A stretch of 64,000 nt of DNA. Origin: Knoxdaviesia capensis. Lineage: Eukaryota; Ascomycota; Sordariomycetes; Microascales; Gondwanamycetaceae. Both the position numbers and the translations under genes were made by a program. Positions 26,901-39,378 of the stretch are shown one piece after another. The notes beneath the pieces were generated by a model. That model was given only the letters and a program-made list of their open reading frames with translations, was not told where the DNA came from and did not search any database. The stretch is taken from NCBI GenBank assembly GCA_001510575.1, contig LNGK01000008.1:4019541-4083540 (forward strand), in the 5' to 3' direction. Each line of letters starts with the position of its first letter. Position 1 is the stretch's first letter.

Positions 26901-29420
26901 CAAACGTACCTCGTCCTCCTCCTGCCTTGGTAATAGTAACCAGCACATAGTATCCGCCCTATGGCCATTTCTGTGCATCTGATATCTCTTCCATGCAACT
27001 TGTATACTACCTCCTGATCTTATCTTCTTTCTGATTCTTTTCTTTTTTTCCCTCTAATTTTTCTATGTCACACAATCCCGTCCGTTTGCACCTACATGGT
27101 CCCGGAAAGCAAAGGCTCAAGAAAAGTGACACCTGATAAAGGGTAAGAACACGTATGAGCATTCGACACCACACCCCCTCTATGCCCTCTTCCGTGTCCG
27201 AATTCTTTCTCCCCCTCCCCCATCGTAAGACGGATTGTTTTAGGCTTGCAACTTAACTTAGTTCCCCGCGCCGGCGCTGGCGAGTCCGTTCAGAAGTGGC
27301 ATCTCCGCCTTTCTTTCGGCCATTTATGTCTACGCAGCGAGGCGCACTACTGGGTACTAAAAAGAAAAGGCAAGAACGAGCATTTTTGTCCCTCTTCTTT
27401 TGCCCGTAGAACCCAGCACGCAAGGCTCCATTCCTATTATTCATTCCTATCGAAAACTCCCATTCTCGGAGATTCTCGTTCTTGTCCCTCGGCTCGGTCT
27501 ATGGGTGTGAGATCATACGTTGCTTCTTGGGTTAGCGAGCTCCTCTCCATTTCCCGCGAGGCATGCCGAACAGGATAAAAAGTCCTTGGAAAAGGACAGA
27601 ACTTTGAGCAAGATACAACAAATATGTCATGCGCTCACGGGCTGGCCGTCAGATAGCTTCTGATACATACTGTACTGTAGGTGTCCGGTATGTCTAGGGT
27701 AGAATCAGGATTGCGGGACTGATGATTGCTTTCGATGGCAAAGAAAAACAGGGTCGTCACAGCCTCGGGACCTTGCAGGTGTGTCTAGATCTCCGTGAAC
27801 ACTGGATTGCTAGGTTAAGAGAGACAAGGCAGAGAGTGTGTGGTTAAAAAAAAAATCCCGACAAGAAGGATGAGACCATTCGTTACCTTTTCCCATCAAG
27901 CCTTTTAGACAGGTAGATCCTTTTTATCGCTGCTGCTATTATGTGGGTAAAGGCAGCAGTAGCGCCTGTGCCCGGAACCCTCCAAGGTCCAGGCTGGCTC
28001 ACACACTCTCACAAGCCGCCCAGAAAAGCTGGGGTCAAAAGAGACCTAATTAACATGGGTGAAGTTAGATGGAAACAGGGCCGCCAGTGTGGTTCAAGTG
28101 CTACTGTCCCAGACCGTCGACGGGAACCAGCGTAAATCAATGGGCTGCCGTTACCTCCGGCTCGCACTCATTGGGGCCGGCGGGATGCGAGAACAATGGG
28201 CGATGACCTTGCATAAAGGCCGCCGGAGGGGAAGCCGTCACGATTCTTGGGTGAGAGCTGTCGTCTAAAATTCCCATGTGCAAAAATTGGTATTGCTGCC
28301 ACATTCAAAACCACCGGCACAAGAAAAATACAATCTCAGATATCGTTATCGGGCTGCTCTGAAAACGCCACCGCATTCTCCGGAGCCGTGAGTCGTCGAT
28401 TCCCTTTTTCCAAACACGGCTATCGATCTTTCTTTTTGCAGGTGCTGCTGGGTTCCTTCCATGTCTCGTATTCCAGGACCATTTTCCATCTCACACATTA
28501 TCACCGCTGGGTTCGTTTCCCCATTGTTCATGCCACTTCTCATTATTATATTGTTCACCGTGAATCCTGGCTGCTCAGGCCGCTTCCAGCCTCGTACAAG
28601 CTGCTGAAGAGAGAAGAGGGAGCCTGTCGGGCGGCTGGCTGTTGTTTAATTGACGAAAAAGAGCTGTGCAAGATTGTGTCCTCGTCGATCTGCAACAATG
28701 CCTGCAGTCCTCCCCCTCCTAGACGAAATAATTAAGAGAAAAGTGATGCTCGCTCCGGCAGCGGCAGCTGGACTCTACTGTATATGCACACCCCCCCTCC
28801 CCCCTTGCACGCGAAATCCCATCCTTACGGTTTTTGGACCTGCTGGAAAAAGAATAATATGATAATAACAGGTGGAAGAAATTGTTTAAACCTCACCCCC
28901 CTCCCCTCCCTCTGGTCTGTCCTTTTCAGTCCTGTTCTCCACTCGGGTCCCTTAAGTCTGTCTGGCTGATTCCTGGGTTCTTTACAAAACGAGCACCAGA
29001 CTGGGTTCACCACCACAGCAAAAAAGGTTGTATCATTGGCATACGTATTGAAGTGAGTGTGTACTGTATTGAATAGTATGGTAGGCAAGAGTAATTAAAA
29101 CTGCAACTTCTTCTTCACAGGCGGCTCCTTCTCTCTCCCGTTATTGCAATGCCTTTTTTTCTTTTCTTCTCTTCTTTCTTCTGTTCTTTCCGTCGCTCCG
29201 CCATTCTCCATGTCTTGCTCTGAACAATTTACGTGCCCTTCTTTCCCGTTTCTCTTATCGTGAGAATCGCCAGTGATCTACGTCTAGCTCCCGGGTTGAA
29301 CAGCATAATAAAACAACCGAGCTGAGTTCCTTTTTCCTTCCTGCTATTCCTACCGACTCCACGCTAAGCTTGAAGTATAATCGGCATCAATCAATCACAT
29401 TTTACACACACATATACTGA

Positions 29421-29448
<28 letters not shown>
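29421..29448. repeat. CA dinucleotide microsatellite
   Basis: About 14 CA units in the upstream region of con7. Confidence 0.95.
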
Positions 29449-29451
<3 letters not shown>

Positions 29452-30567
29452 ACAGAACGCGTCTCTGTTGCGTGTTGTGTCCCTGGCCACTTTCCCTCCC
29501 CTGTGATTCGATTTCTAAACCCATCCAGCTTGCTCCTGCCAATTCCTGGAGACGGGTTTTGGCAAGATTGCGGATGATCATTGCTGGTCTTTCGTAATTC
29601 TTGTCCATCGTGCCTTCCCTGTGAGTGTTTGCATGGATATTCTGCCCTCTCCTCCCCTCTCCTCCCCTCTTTCCTTTCCCCTCCTCTGGTTCTTTCCCTC
29701 CCTGTTTTGGGCGTGTTCTTTCTTCTTCCTCTTCCTTTCTCCCCCTTCTCACGCATGCCATCTTTTCTTCCCTCTTCCGTTTCTTTTCCCCTCTTCCATC
29801 TCCCAACTCACACACCTCGTTCTATTTCCATCCTTTCTCCTTTTCCCTTCGTTCTTTTTCTTCCCATCCGCCTTCTTCCTCTCACTTGACGAAGAAGACA
29901 TCAACAAGCAGAAGACACAACAAAACTCACACCCCACAACACCCCCCCTTGGAACGGGCAAAAAAGAGACAAACTCGCACTATTCGCTAGTGGCACCACC
30001 CCCCAGGTTGCGCCATAGCTTTTTTAGTGAGCGAGAATCTATCCGTGCGAGCCAGCCAACTCCGGCTCTTCGTGGTTCGCGTCCACATATCTCGCTTCAT
30101 CCGTCGTTCATTCACTACTTCTTGCCCATTTATTTTTCTGGGAAGCATAGTCTTCAAGATAAAACTGGGTGGGTCAGTCGCCAATAATCTTGTGGTTTTA
30201 CCTACTGTGCGAACTACGGCTGTGCTTGACATAATCGCTTCTAGGCCCTGCACAAGATTTCCCTTTTAGCGTCCGCAGCCAATCCAGGCTCCCCCCCCCT
30301 CCTCGCTATTGCTTCTATGCCTGCTTGCTTCAGTTGTGTTCAGCCTGTGCACAGGGATCACCTTCCCCGTGATAACCTTCCACTAAACCACTAACCAACT
30401 TATCTCTCAGGCCTGTATCTTTGCCCACCCTTCCTTCCCACAGCACGAACCTCCAGGGCCCCTCCCCTGCCACCATCTTCAGCTGCGCTAAAACCACGAC
30501 GACTGTGCACACCCCCAAACTTTCACAAGAACGATTCATACGGCTCTGGTGAACGAAAACCCCCCCC

Positions 30568-30592
30568 NNNNNNNNNNNNNNNNNNNNNNNNN
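30568..30592. other. Assembly gap of 25 N
   Basis: The gap is flanked by seven C on the left and by about 22 A on the right. Its real size and content are unknown, so the spacing between the upstream region and con7 is only approximate. Confidence 0.98.
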
Positions 30593-31531
30593 AAAAAAAA
30601 AAAAAAAAAAAAAAGAAGAGAAAGGAAATAGAACCGGAAATATATCTCTCCTCATTCTGCCCTCGAATTTTTATTATTAGTTGTTTTTATTATTCTCTCT
30701 CTCCTCTCCTCACATATCTTTTTCTTCTTTTTTTTTTCCTTCTTTTTTTCTTGCCTCATCTGCTCGAGTCTTCTCGCCACCCTTCTCTTCTCTGTCCTCT
30801 GTTTTTCTCGTCTACCATCACTGTTTTCACTGCGCTGCATACCACCCCCCCTCATTTTTAACCCCCCTCCCAACCGAACTTCTTAGTACCGCCAGTCTTA
30901 AACTCTCTCAGTATATTTTCCTCTTTCAGTGGCCAAGTCTTCTTCCTCACGCCTTCACCCCTCTCATTCTAATTCTCTTCATCAGGGAGACTGTCGACAG
31001 AAGTAAAAGGAAAGAAAACCGAGAAGAAAGAAACCAGCAAAGGAAACACTTATCTACACACCTTCAAGTTTCCTTACGGAGGGGCGTACACTTTGCCCGT
31101 TTTTAAATTTTTTTTATCATCTCTGGTGTTTTCTTTTCTTTTCTTTTTCTACCGTCCTTGCTTTCTGAAGAAATATAAATTCCATCAGGTTCAGCGCGGT
31201 CCCCTCTCTAAAATCCACACCCCCTCCCCCCACACCTCAAGAACTACCTACCACACCATACTTTTACTCGTACGGCCTGTCCACTGAAGACCGAATCCGT
31301 CAAGGAGTGTAGCACCCGCTCTCTCCCCCTGCTTCTCCAGAACATATATATCAACAAGTCTCGCCCGCCACGTCTCACACACATTTTCCATCCGCACTTC
31401 CGACTATTCGAACCTTCTTTTACTCTCCTTCCTCTTTTCTTGAGATCAAGCCTTTTGGATCAAAACCTCCCTACGCCGACCTCCATCCAATCCATCCCTC
31501 CATCTCACACATCCTGTCCCAGTCCTTATCT

Positions 31532-33550
31532 ATGGAACGAAGCACCGCCGAATATTCTCAGTCAGGTTTGCCTTCGCCCTACCCTAGTAACTTCGGCGAC
31601 GGTCAATCTGAAGGCTCTTCCGCCGATCATCCTTCGTCTGCTACAACCTACCAGTCCGCCCAAGAATCCCGCTCCAGCCAGTATCCCGCCGCTGCGACTC
31701 CGACCTCAGACTACGGCGTCTACCCGTCCTCCGCCCGCTCTGCCACCTTCCCCGACAACATTCGTCGGTCTTACCCGCCTTCCGCCAGCACCACCGTAGT
31801 CATGGCTCAGCAAACCAACAGTCAGTTTTTGCGCCCTCTCTTCTCCTCTCGTCTTTTTGCGAATCGAATTTCTTCCACCTCAGTCTACGCTGTTCATCCC
31901 GCTACCACTTCATTCTCGCTTTCATTGCTTTTGTTTTTCTATTGTCACTTTCTGGGAGCTGCCTCTTGATTGATTTGAATCCCTCTCTGGGGCCACCTGG
32001 TTTTACGCTTCTGGATCCGTTTATCGAATGTTCATTCTCACATTGGGAGACCGTGAATAACGACTTTCCTTGAGAGTATTCTGGTCCAAGTTAAAGATGC
32101 TGTCCAAAGCTTTAAATCAGGTGGCTTCGTGCGGGTGAAGCTTCCTTTCATTGGGATCAGCTGCCAATTTCCTCGCGCCTTCATCATCACTTGTCATTTA
32201 TCCACCTATGGTTTGTGCTTATCATCCAATACTGACTACTGTGAATGATTAGACCCTTCGATTCCGGCCCCGAGCCCTACTTACCAGTACTCCCAGCAAC
32301 ATTCCCCGTACGGACCGCCTACGGGAGATCTGTCGCATGGCTACCAACACGGTGGCGGTCTGTACGCCCAGGCCCGTCCGGACTGGACCGGATACGGTCA
32401 ACACAGCGCCGGACCGTTGACGCCCACAAGCCACGTGTATTCCACCGCACCTTCCTCAGCTCCCCCCCAGCCCCGAGCTAATCAGGTCAGTAATAAAGTC
32501 AGTACATATTTTTTTTTATCTATCTTTCAAATGGAGAAGAACAAGATCAACCTGTGGCCAGACGAATCTCCGCCTTCTAAACTGTACGAGCTGTTTGTTG
32601 ATGGATGATGGAGCTTGGCCTTGGATTTGAAACTCGCGTGGATGGTTTGACTTTTGCTCTGGTTTTCTCGTTTGTTTGATTTTCCGAGCTGGCGTTGGAC
32701 TGTTATGTGTAGTTTGCGTTCTGCTCCATGATTTTGTTGGTGCATTCGTTGGACGTCGTCGGCTAACTTCTTGACTAGATCTACTCGTTTGTTCCCATCC
32801 CGGGCGCACAGCAACACAAACGCCCCAGAAGACGCTACGAGGAGATTGAGCGCATGTACAAGTGTGGCTGGAACGGCTGCGAGAAGGCGTACGGCACGCT
32901 GAACCACCTGAACGCACATGTCACGATGCAATCTCATGGCCAAAAACGGACTCCCGAAGGTATGATTTCACCGGCTGGAGTGTGCATGTTTACCAGCTCG
33001 AGTTCGCCTACAAGCTGAGACTAACAGTCAAATCACTTGTTTGAATCTAGAGTTCAAAGAGATTCGGAAAGAGTGGAAGCAACGCAAGAAGGAAGAGGAG
33101 GCCCAGCGCAAGGCTGAAGATGAGAGACAGCGCCAGGCTGCCGCTGCTGCCGTCCAGAATGGCACTGCTCCTGATGCCCAGGCTCCTCCGAATGGCCAAG
33201 CAGCGGCCTACCCCCCGAACGCAAGATCTCTTCAGCTACCGCCGATCGAGTACCAATCCGGGCAATACCCTGCGCCTCCTTCGGCCGCCGGAGCCCAGCA
33301 GCCGTTGAACGACTACAACAACGGCCACCTCTATTCGAATTACCCGCCTCATTCGCCTTACGGACAGCCGAACCAGAACCTGTACAGCCAGGGCTGGTCC
33401 TCGCAGGCCGCCAGCGGTGCCCCCCAAGCCGACTTGCTGACACGGTAGGGCCTTCCGAGCGTCAGGCCCAAGGGCAACCGTAACTCTCCCGGCTATAGTG
33501 CCGCCTCACCGGCCAGCAGCCCAGGAGTATTTACACCCCCATCCCCTTAA
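31532..33550 (+). CDS. con7: Con7-type C2H2 zinc-finger transcription factor
   Basis: Nuclear regulator of morphogenesis; the Magnaporthe ortholog Con7 is needed for appressoria and affects cell-wall genes (family knowledge). Exons: 31532-31820, 32253-32485, 32779-32959, 33051-33444 and 33499-33550, giving 382 residues. Residues 1-174 are Ser/Tyr/Pro/Gln-rich and disordered. A basic stretch KRPRRR (188-193) precedes one C-X4-C-X12-H-X5-H finger (C203, C208, H221, H227) with the family core KCGWNGCEKAYGTLNHLNAH. A charged helix (about 230-265) and a second low-complexity tail follow. Introns 1 and 2 are long for a fungus (432 and 293 nt) and both begin GTCAGT. The last intron (54 nt, GTAGGG to CTATAG) is my inference: without it the protein stops at TAG 33446-33448, and with it the frame continues into a typical Ser/Pro tail to TAA 33548-33550. 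Start and finger are secure; the last exon is less so. Confidence 0.9.
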
Positions 33551-35917
33551 CGAACACGAATTTCCTTGATTTTGTTTCTGGTCCGATTGTTCGTTCCGAT
33601 GCAAACAAAAAGACTTGACTTGAAACTTGACTGCGAAAGTAAGGACCCGGCTGGTGGTCTCTGTCAATACGATCAGATAGCTTGTTCTCTTCCGGTACCT
33701 TCACCAGCCTAAGTACACGAAGTGGTTGTGTTAGTACTTGGACGTTGAATGCTATTTGTGGTTATTGCTTTGCATGGATTCTTTTTCCTGATATTTCTGT
33801 GTACTTTTTTCTTTCCTACTAAACATCGGGTGTTGTTTTATCCGTTCCTGTTTCTTGCTGGTTTTTCCAAGTTTCTTTTTCTTCAACCGTTGTGTGCTTG
33901 CTGTTTTTCCCCTCATATTTTGTCAACTAAAATGGCAATTGGGCTCTGGTGTTCTACTGGTGGGCGTGACTCTTGTTTACAGGCAGGACTTTTGGGGCGG
34001 ATGACATGACTTGGGAAACTGGCTATATATGTTACTCTTCCTCTTTTCTATCATCACACTTTTTCGACGTTCTTCTTTTTCCCGTTCTCACTCTCTATCT
34101 TTCTCTCTCAGTGGGTGGCCCTTGGCGTGAAGTTTCATCAGCAAGCGAACCTCAAAGCTCCCGCAGCGATTTTATCTTATTTTCTGGTTTTCCAACCCTG
34201 GAGTTGCTAATAGGCATGGACTTCTCCCCTTACCCCCGTTTTTCTCCCATCTCCTGGTTCACACACGGAAAAGAACAACAGCAGCAGCAGCAGAAAACTA
34301 CTGATGCGAAAAGCCCGCCCCCCCTTTGTCCTTTTCTTTATCCCTTGCCATTTGCAGAGCTCTGACTCGAACGCAATCTTGGCACATACATCTTTCATGT
34401 TACTTTCCTTCAACTGTTATGGGCTCGTGTTGGTTTTTTGGATGATTTGAAAAATCATCATTATCCCCCTTTTCATTTCTTGTTCTGCTTGCTGTTCTTT
34501 TTCTGCGTGCTGCTTCCCGGACCATTGGGTGGAACGGGGTTTTGGGGGGAATAAAAATTTGGGAGCGTTGTGATTTTTTTCTGGGGTGTCGTTTTTGGTC
34601 CTTTTATCATTTTGAACTGGTTTTTTTTTGTTCGTGTGCTCTTTGCTTTTCTGTTACACTTGGTGGGGGGTTTCTGTCCTGGCATTCCGTGGTTGTGTTT
34701 TTTCTGCTGTGTGCTTTTTGAGTCTTTTTTTTCTTCAGTGTTACTGTCGTTTGCTTTTTTGTTTCCTATGAATACCCGGTTTCGGATCTATCATATTATT
34801 CTTGAAATTGACGGATTATCCTGAGAAAATTCAAAGACGCATGCATGTATCGTGCGACCTATGTGAAAGGGATGTTGGGCGCTGTTCAGCGTAAGGAAAA
34901 AAAAAAGTGAATCCATCTTCTTCCACTAGGTGTATCCATCTTTTCTGTAGTGGATGGAAATCTCCAACACGCTGCATTCAGCGTGAAAGGGAGCAAAAGG
35001 GAGAGAGAGAGGGAAGATCTCCTAGATAGGTTTAAGGTCTGGGGTGCATGCCAGAACAGGAAATAAATCCCCATGCGTCAATCTCGCTCGCACCCATCCC
35101 ATCCCTTAGCTTCCTGCTCCATCTTTTCCTCCGCAATCTAGGCCGGAATTAGCAACAGAAAAGCTTTCAGAGACAACCAAAGGTCTGAGGGTAGTGAGTG
35201 GGTTTGTAGATAAAGGCTTGGGTACTAGCTGCTATAGATGATTCCGGTGTGGTGGTGATGGATGGTATGGGCGACGCGGAGCGGCAGCGGGACGATAGGG
35301 GTAGACCCAGTAGGGCTAGGAGAGGAGAAGAAGGAAAAGAAAGGGAAGGAAAAGAAAGGGAAAGAAGGGAAAGGCAAAAGAACAACATGGGGGGATCTTG
35401 GGTGCTAGGGAGAGAATGAGCGCACATGTGGGCTTTTGCTGGGAAGAGTGGTGGGAGAGACATTGAGGGGTACGGCGGCGCTGTGTGCGGTTTGCGTGTG
35501 AGTTTTTCATGTGGTTGTGGCCCTACCGTTGACGGCGGCGGAAAGTGTCTCAGGGGGTGGATCGGTGGTGAGGGCTGAAGATGGCTGTGGCGTGTGTTCT
35601 CGTGGCTCGTGGCTCTTGTGGTCTCTCTTTTGGGGGCGTTATGTGTTGGTCGAGATTGAGAGGGTTTTCTGTCTTGGATGAGGTGCGGCTCAACAATGCG
35701 GCGCCGAAGAGCCCGGCAAAACCCGGCCCCACATAGGATCGGCCGGGGGGAACATGCACGACAGAAATACTAAACAAGTTTGGTTTCTATTTTTTTAGGG
35801 TGGGCAGCTACATACAGTATGTATTATGCTAAACAACAGCCAGTCTTGCTCTTCTTATTTCTCCACCCTGCACGTTGGTTGGTGTGAGTGGAGATTTCCT
35901 TTTTTTTTTTGTCGTTT

Positions 35918-35941
35918 TATATATATATATATATATATATT
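35918..35941. repeat. TA dinucleotide microsatellite
   Basis: About 12 TA units after a poly-T run. No adjacent gene, so it is not treated as a TATA box. Confidence 0.9.
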
Positions 35942-38900
35942 TGCATGTAGTACGTGTGTCGGCATTGTCTGTCGCCTTCCGTCTGGGGATTGACGCTATT
36001 TTCCTGTCCCCTTGGGTGACTTTTATGCAGCCTTGTGAGTGGTGCAGCGCGGGCCCAACTGCACCGTGCCCAGATATACAAAGAAGCAGAATTCCCGGGG
36101 ACGGGAGATATATGAGCGACAGCAGCTACCTGTATCTAGTTCCACATACAGCCGGACCTTTCGCTTTGACTTACGGGAATTTTCGAAGGCTTTCAAAATG
36201 TACATGGGAATAGACTTTGCCTAGGTCCGGTAGATGTTAATATTGCATCTGCTGCTATGCACATGCTGTAGTGCGGCGAAGCAACCAACACCCACCACTA
36301 ACCAGGCGTCGGCTTTTCTTCCGCCGGGATATCCGCAGAACTCCGAAAACGACGGCAAAACAGGATTACAAATAGTGTGCCACCGACCGAGACACTTGTG
36401 CTACAGCTATAGAACACCTGGCTGTCCGATACATGTGTCCGGGTTCCGGCGCCACCCCCGACGCACGGGATCGGCCCGGCGGCGAGGAAAGCCCGGCGAT
36501 CCCTACGGTCGGTGTGTATGTACAAGGATACCACACCCAACCCAAGGGAAGTCGTAGGGCTAATGCTGTGCGGCACGTAACCAAACCAGTTCCGCGCTAC
36601 GGCACTTTCCTAGCTTGTGTACTCCTGCCTTGCTTTTTTTTTTTTTTGTTATAACCCAAGAAATCCTGTTCCCAGTGCCGTGGATTTGGGGAAGTTTCGT
36701 TTTTTGTTTTTGTTTTGGTGACACAGGGGGTAGCTCAAAGCCAAGCTAGATGCGCCGCAGCAGGCGGCAGAAAGCTTTTTCATTTGTTTATATTTTGGTG
36801 TGCGTGCTTGCTTATTTTGATTTTTGAGGTTGTGCACTACTGCACGATTCATAAAAATAAAATAAAAGTTCCCGGCAGTAACGTTGGATCGAAAGGACAG
36901 CCAACGGTCCGGATATTGCGGCATTCCGGTTTTGTGTCAGTCTGGTGGTACTGCCATGATTTCTCTGGCGCTGCGACCAGTGGTGGTTTTTGGCGGCTTA
37001 GGGGCGTTTCTTCAGCTGTTGGGGGCGCTGTAGCCTGTAGGATTCAGCGCGCCTGCAAGCGCGACGGACCATAGCGAGGATCGCTCTTTGGACATAAGTG
37101 ATGTCGTCAACCGACAAAAGAGACAACAGGAGGACAAATAAGATAAAATCAAGGATTAACAAGTCTGCTCTTACACCCGTTCCACAGCTTTTCCAACGCG
37201 CATTAGGCAGTGGTTGTATACTGTATATGTACCAGAGACTGAATCTTCCTGCAGCCAGCCAAATCGACCCGATTTCAGCCTTCAGCTTAACGAGTGTAAC
37301 CAGCTTATACGAGCCTCTATTTTGTCTTTTACTACCAGCTGCCCCATGGCGCACTGCACCGACGACGGCATATATATATATAAAAAGCACACGCCCAAAT
37401 ACCCATCCTGAATTTCTATTGCTGGACTGCCTTTTTTTTCTGGTCGTTAATATACCCGCGTGTCGTGAATTTAAACTTCTGGGGAAGCCATTTTAGTGCG
37501 TCTTGGGTAAACGGCGAAAACGGAACAGTTTCAAGAGGAACAGAGCCGCCCGAAAACCGGGGAACTATACGGAATATCATCCGGCCCCCCTGAGACTCTA
37601 GCCGATCTTCTCTTTAATTTGATGCTAGTTTAGGTTTTTATCTTAATCCCCCCGAATCTGTCTTTACACAGGTGTTATTACTGTGGATTTATCGGATTGG
37701 CCCCGGCCAGACTACGGCATCTGCTTCTACGGCTTTGGGCCGGATCTCGCATGGGGGCTGGCTATCTGGCATTTCCGGGTTTGGGGGGAAGAATCAAAGA
37801 AAGGTCCCGGTTTTCGGGACACGTTAGCGGGCGCCATATTGCTTTTCCCCTGCTTAGTTCTATGTCTCAAACTCTTCCGGTTCTGTTCTCGCGGGTCTAG
37901 CTGTTCTCGAGCCGTTTTAGTCTTGCGTGTGTTCGGTTAGAATCTGCAAACAAAGGTGATTTGCTCTGCGTCGCCATCCTGTCATGTTTAGCCTGACGAA
38001 CCTAAGACTGCAGAATCTCCAACGGACTATGATCACAGGTGGCTAGTCGCCCCGATAACCGGGGGGCGGATGTTAGGAAGGGAGGGCGTGGGAAAAAGGG
38101 AAAAGAAACCTGCCTAGAACGCTGCAAGGAAAAGGGAGACCAGTGCAGTTCCGGATAGGAAAGGAGGAAAAAAAAGGGGGGTGTGTGTGTGTGGACCCGT
38201 GAGAGACATCGGCGACCAGTCCGGGGAGACGACGGACAGGCAGAAGATAGAATGTACAAGTTCAGGACTAGGCCGTTAAGAGACTGAGCCAGAGGGGGAG
38301 GGGGTGGAAGCAGAGTCTCCCGAAAAGTCCCAGACAGGAACGGGAGGCAACCGCAGGAGTAGAGAGAGGAGAAAAAGAAACAAAAGTTCGGGGGTGTGCA
38401 TGAGCCAGGTGTGAGGCTAAGGGGAAAAACCGCATGATAAAAGCAAATTACGTGTGTACAGGTGACTGGTTGTTTGGGCTGGTGTGACAGAAACTACCGG
38501 TCGAGATAGGAAAAACGTGAAGCGCAAGTTGGAAGTCACTTTATATGCGATTTGGATATCAAGTGAAAATACTCACCGGTCTCAATCCCTGTCCCTTGTC
38601 CTTGGGGCTTCTTCTTAGTCAGACAGCCGGCAACGACTTGCGACTGGGTGGCGCCTTAAACTCTTTTCGGAGACCGGCGTAGTGTTGCCGGTGTTTTACC
38701 CTTGGGGTGACCAGCCCTTTTTGGGGGGCGGCGCCGCTCTCTCAGTTTTCCTTTTGCAGGGCGCTCGTGCCGGTTCGTTCAGCCTTGGGTTCCACAGCAA
38801 GGCCTCAGACGCCGGGGCTAGTGAGTGTGTGCCGCACTGTGGACCGATAGTCAGAGGGCTGATCTTTCCGGTGGACTCCGGCGAAGCACGGTGGTGGTTC

Positions 38901-39312
38901 CGGGAAGGGGCTTCGGTGTATTTAAGCTATGTGGTGGTATTTCTGGTGCGAAGACGTCTATGCGTGTTGGTTCCGGGAGCCAGCCAAGATTGATTCTACG
39001 TGTAACCGTCTATGGGTTTGATTCAGTCAAAAGGGAGCCACTCGCCAGCATAGGCATAGGATGACTTCCGTAGGGTCTCAGGTACTAGGACATTTCAAGC
39101 CATTCTGAGCCTGCCAACATCACCCCCGGACGTGATCGGAGCCCAACCCCGCTCCGGCCCCGGCGACCCCGCAACTGTGCCCGGAACCTCAGCAAAACGT
39201 CAACCGGAAGCATTACGAAAGGTAAGACACGCATTTTCATGAAACTTCTCTTATATAGTCGTTACAGTCTTTATTCATGTCTACTCAACTCGAGCCTAAT
39301 GTCACTATCACC

Positions 39313-39378
39313 TTAGGGTTTTACCCGTGCGATGACTAGGGTTGTGCGTGTTTAGGGCTAGGGTTTAGAGCTAGGGTT
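39313..39378. promoter_or_regulatory. Cluster of five TAGGG (telobox-like) motifs upstream of aar2
   Basis: TTAGGGTT (39313), CTAGGGTT (39336), TTAGGGC (39352), TAGGGTTT (39359) and CTAGGGTT (39371) lie in one orientation within 66 bases, ending about 100 bases before the aar2 ATG. TTAGGG-type boxes in fungal promoters are known targets of Tbf1/Myb-telobox factors, often at genes for RNA and ribosome biogenesis. Binding here is inferred. Confidence 0.45.

Larger units (their letters stand above)
19501..29100. other. Intergenic block, no recognisable gene
   Basis: No frame reads as a known protein, and the longest (19517-19948 minus, 19686-20120 plus, 28247-28735 plus) are overlapped by open frames on the other strand. 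Contents seen: C/T-rich plus-strand tracts (22330-22600, 26165-26370), a G-rich purine tract at 24499-24560 with many GGG runs, a poly-G run with an ambiguous base (23865-23900), a TACTGTACAGTA palindrome (23819-23830), a direct TACTGTACTGTA (27668-27679), and a TACGGAGTAC palindrome-like site at 26149-26158. Confidence 0.6.
29101..31531 (+). promoter_or_regulatory. Pyrimidine-rich upstream region / probable long leader of con7
   Basis: From about 29,100 to the con7 start codon, the plus strand is dominated by C and T, nearly pure at 29,640-29,890 and strong again at 30,640-30,960 and 31,090-31,530. Fungal regulator genes often have long C/T-rich promoters and leaders, so I read this as the con7 promoter and 5' leader. 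Where transcription starts cannot be seen. A CA microsatellite (29,421-29,448) and the 25-N gap (30,568-30,592) lie inside it. Open frames here are Ser/Pro/Phe-rich low-complexity strings and not genes. Confidence 0.45.

Noticed and set aside
33446..33471. A 21-nt intron (GTAGGG to CGTCAG) at the con7 3' end
   Set aside because: Shorter than workable fungal introns; the 54-nt alternative uses a better acceptor and keeps the same frame.
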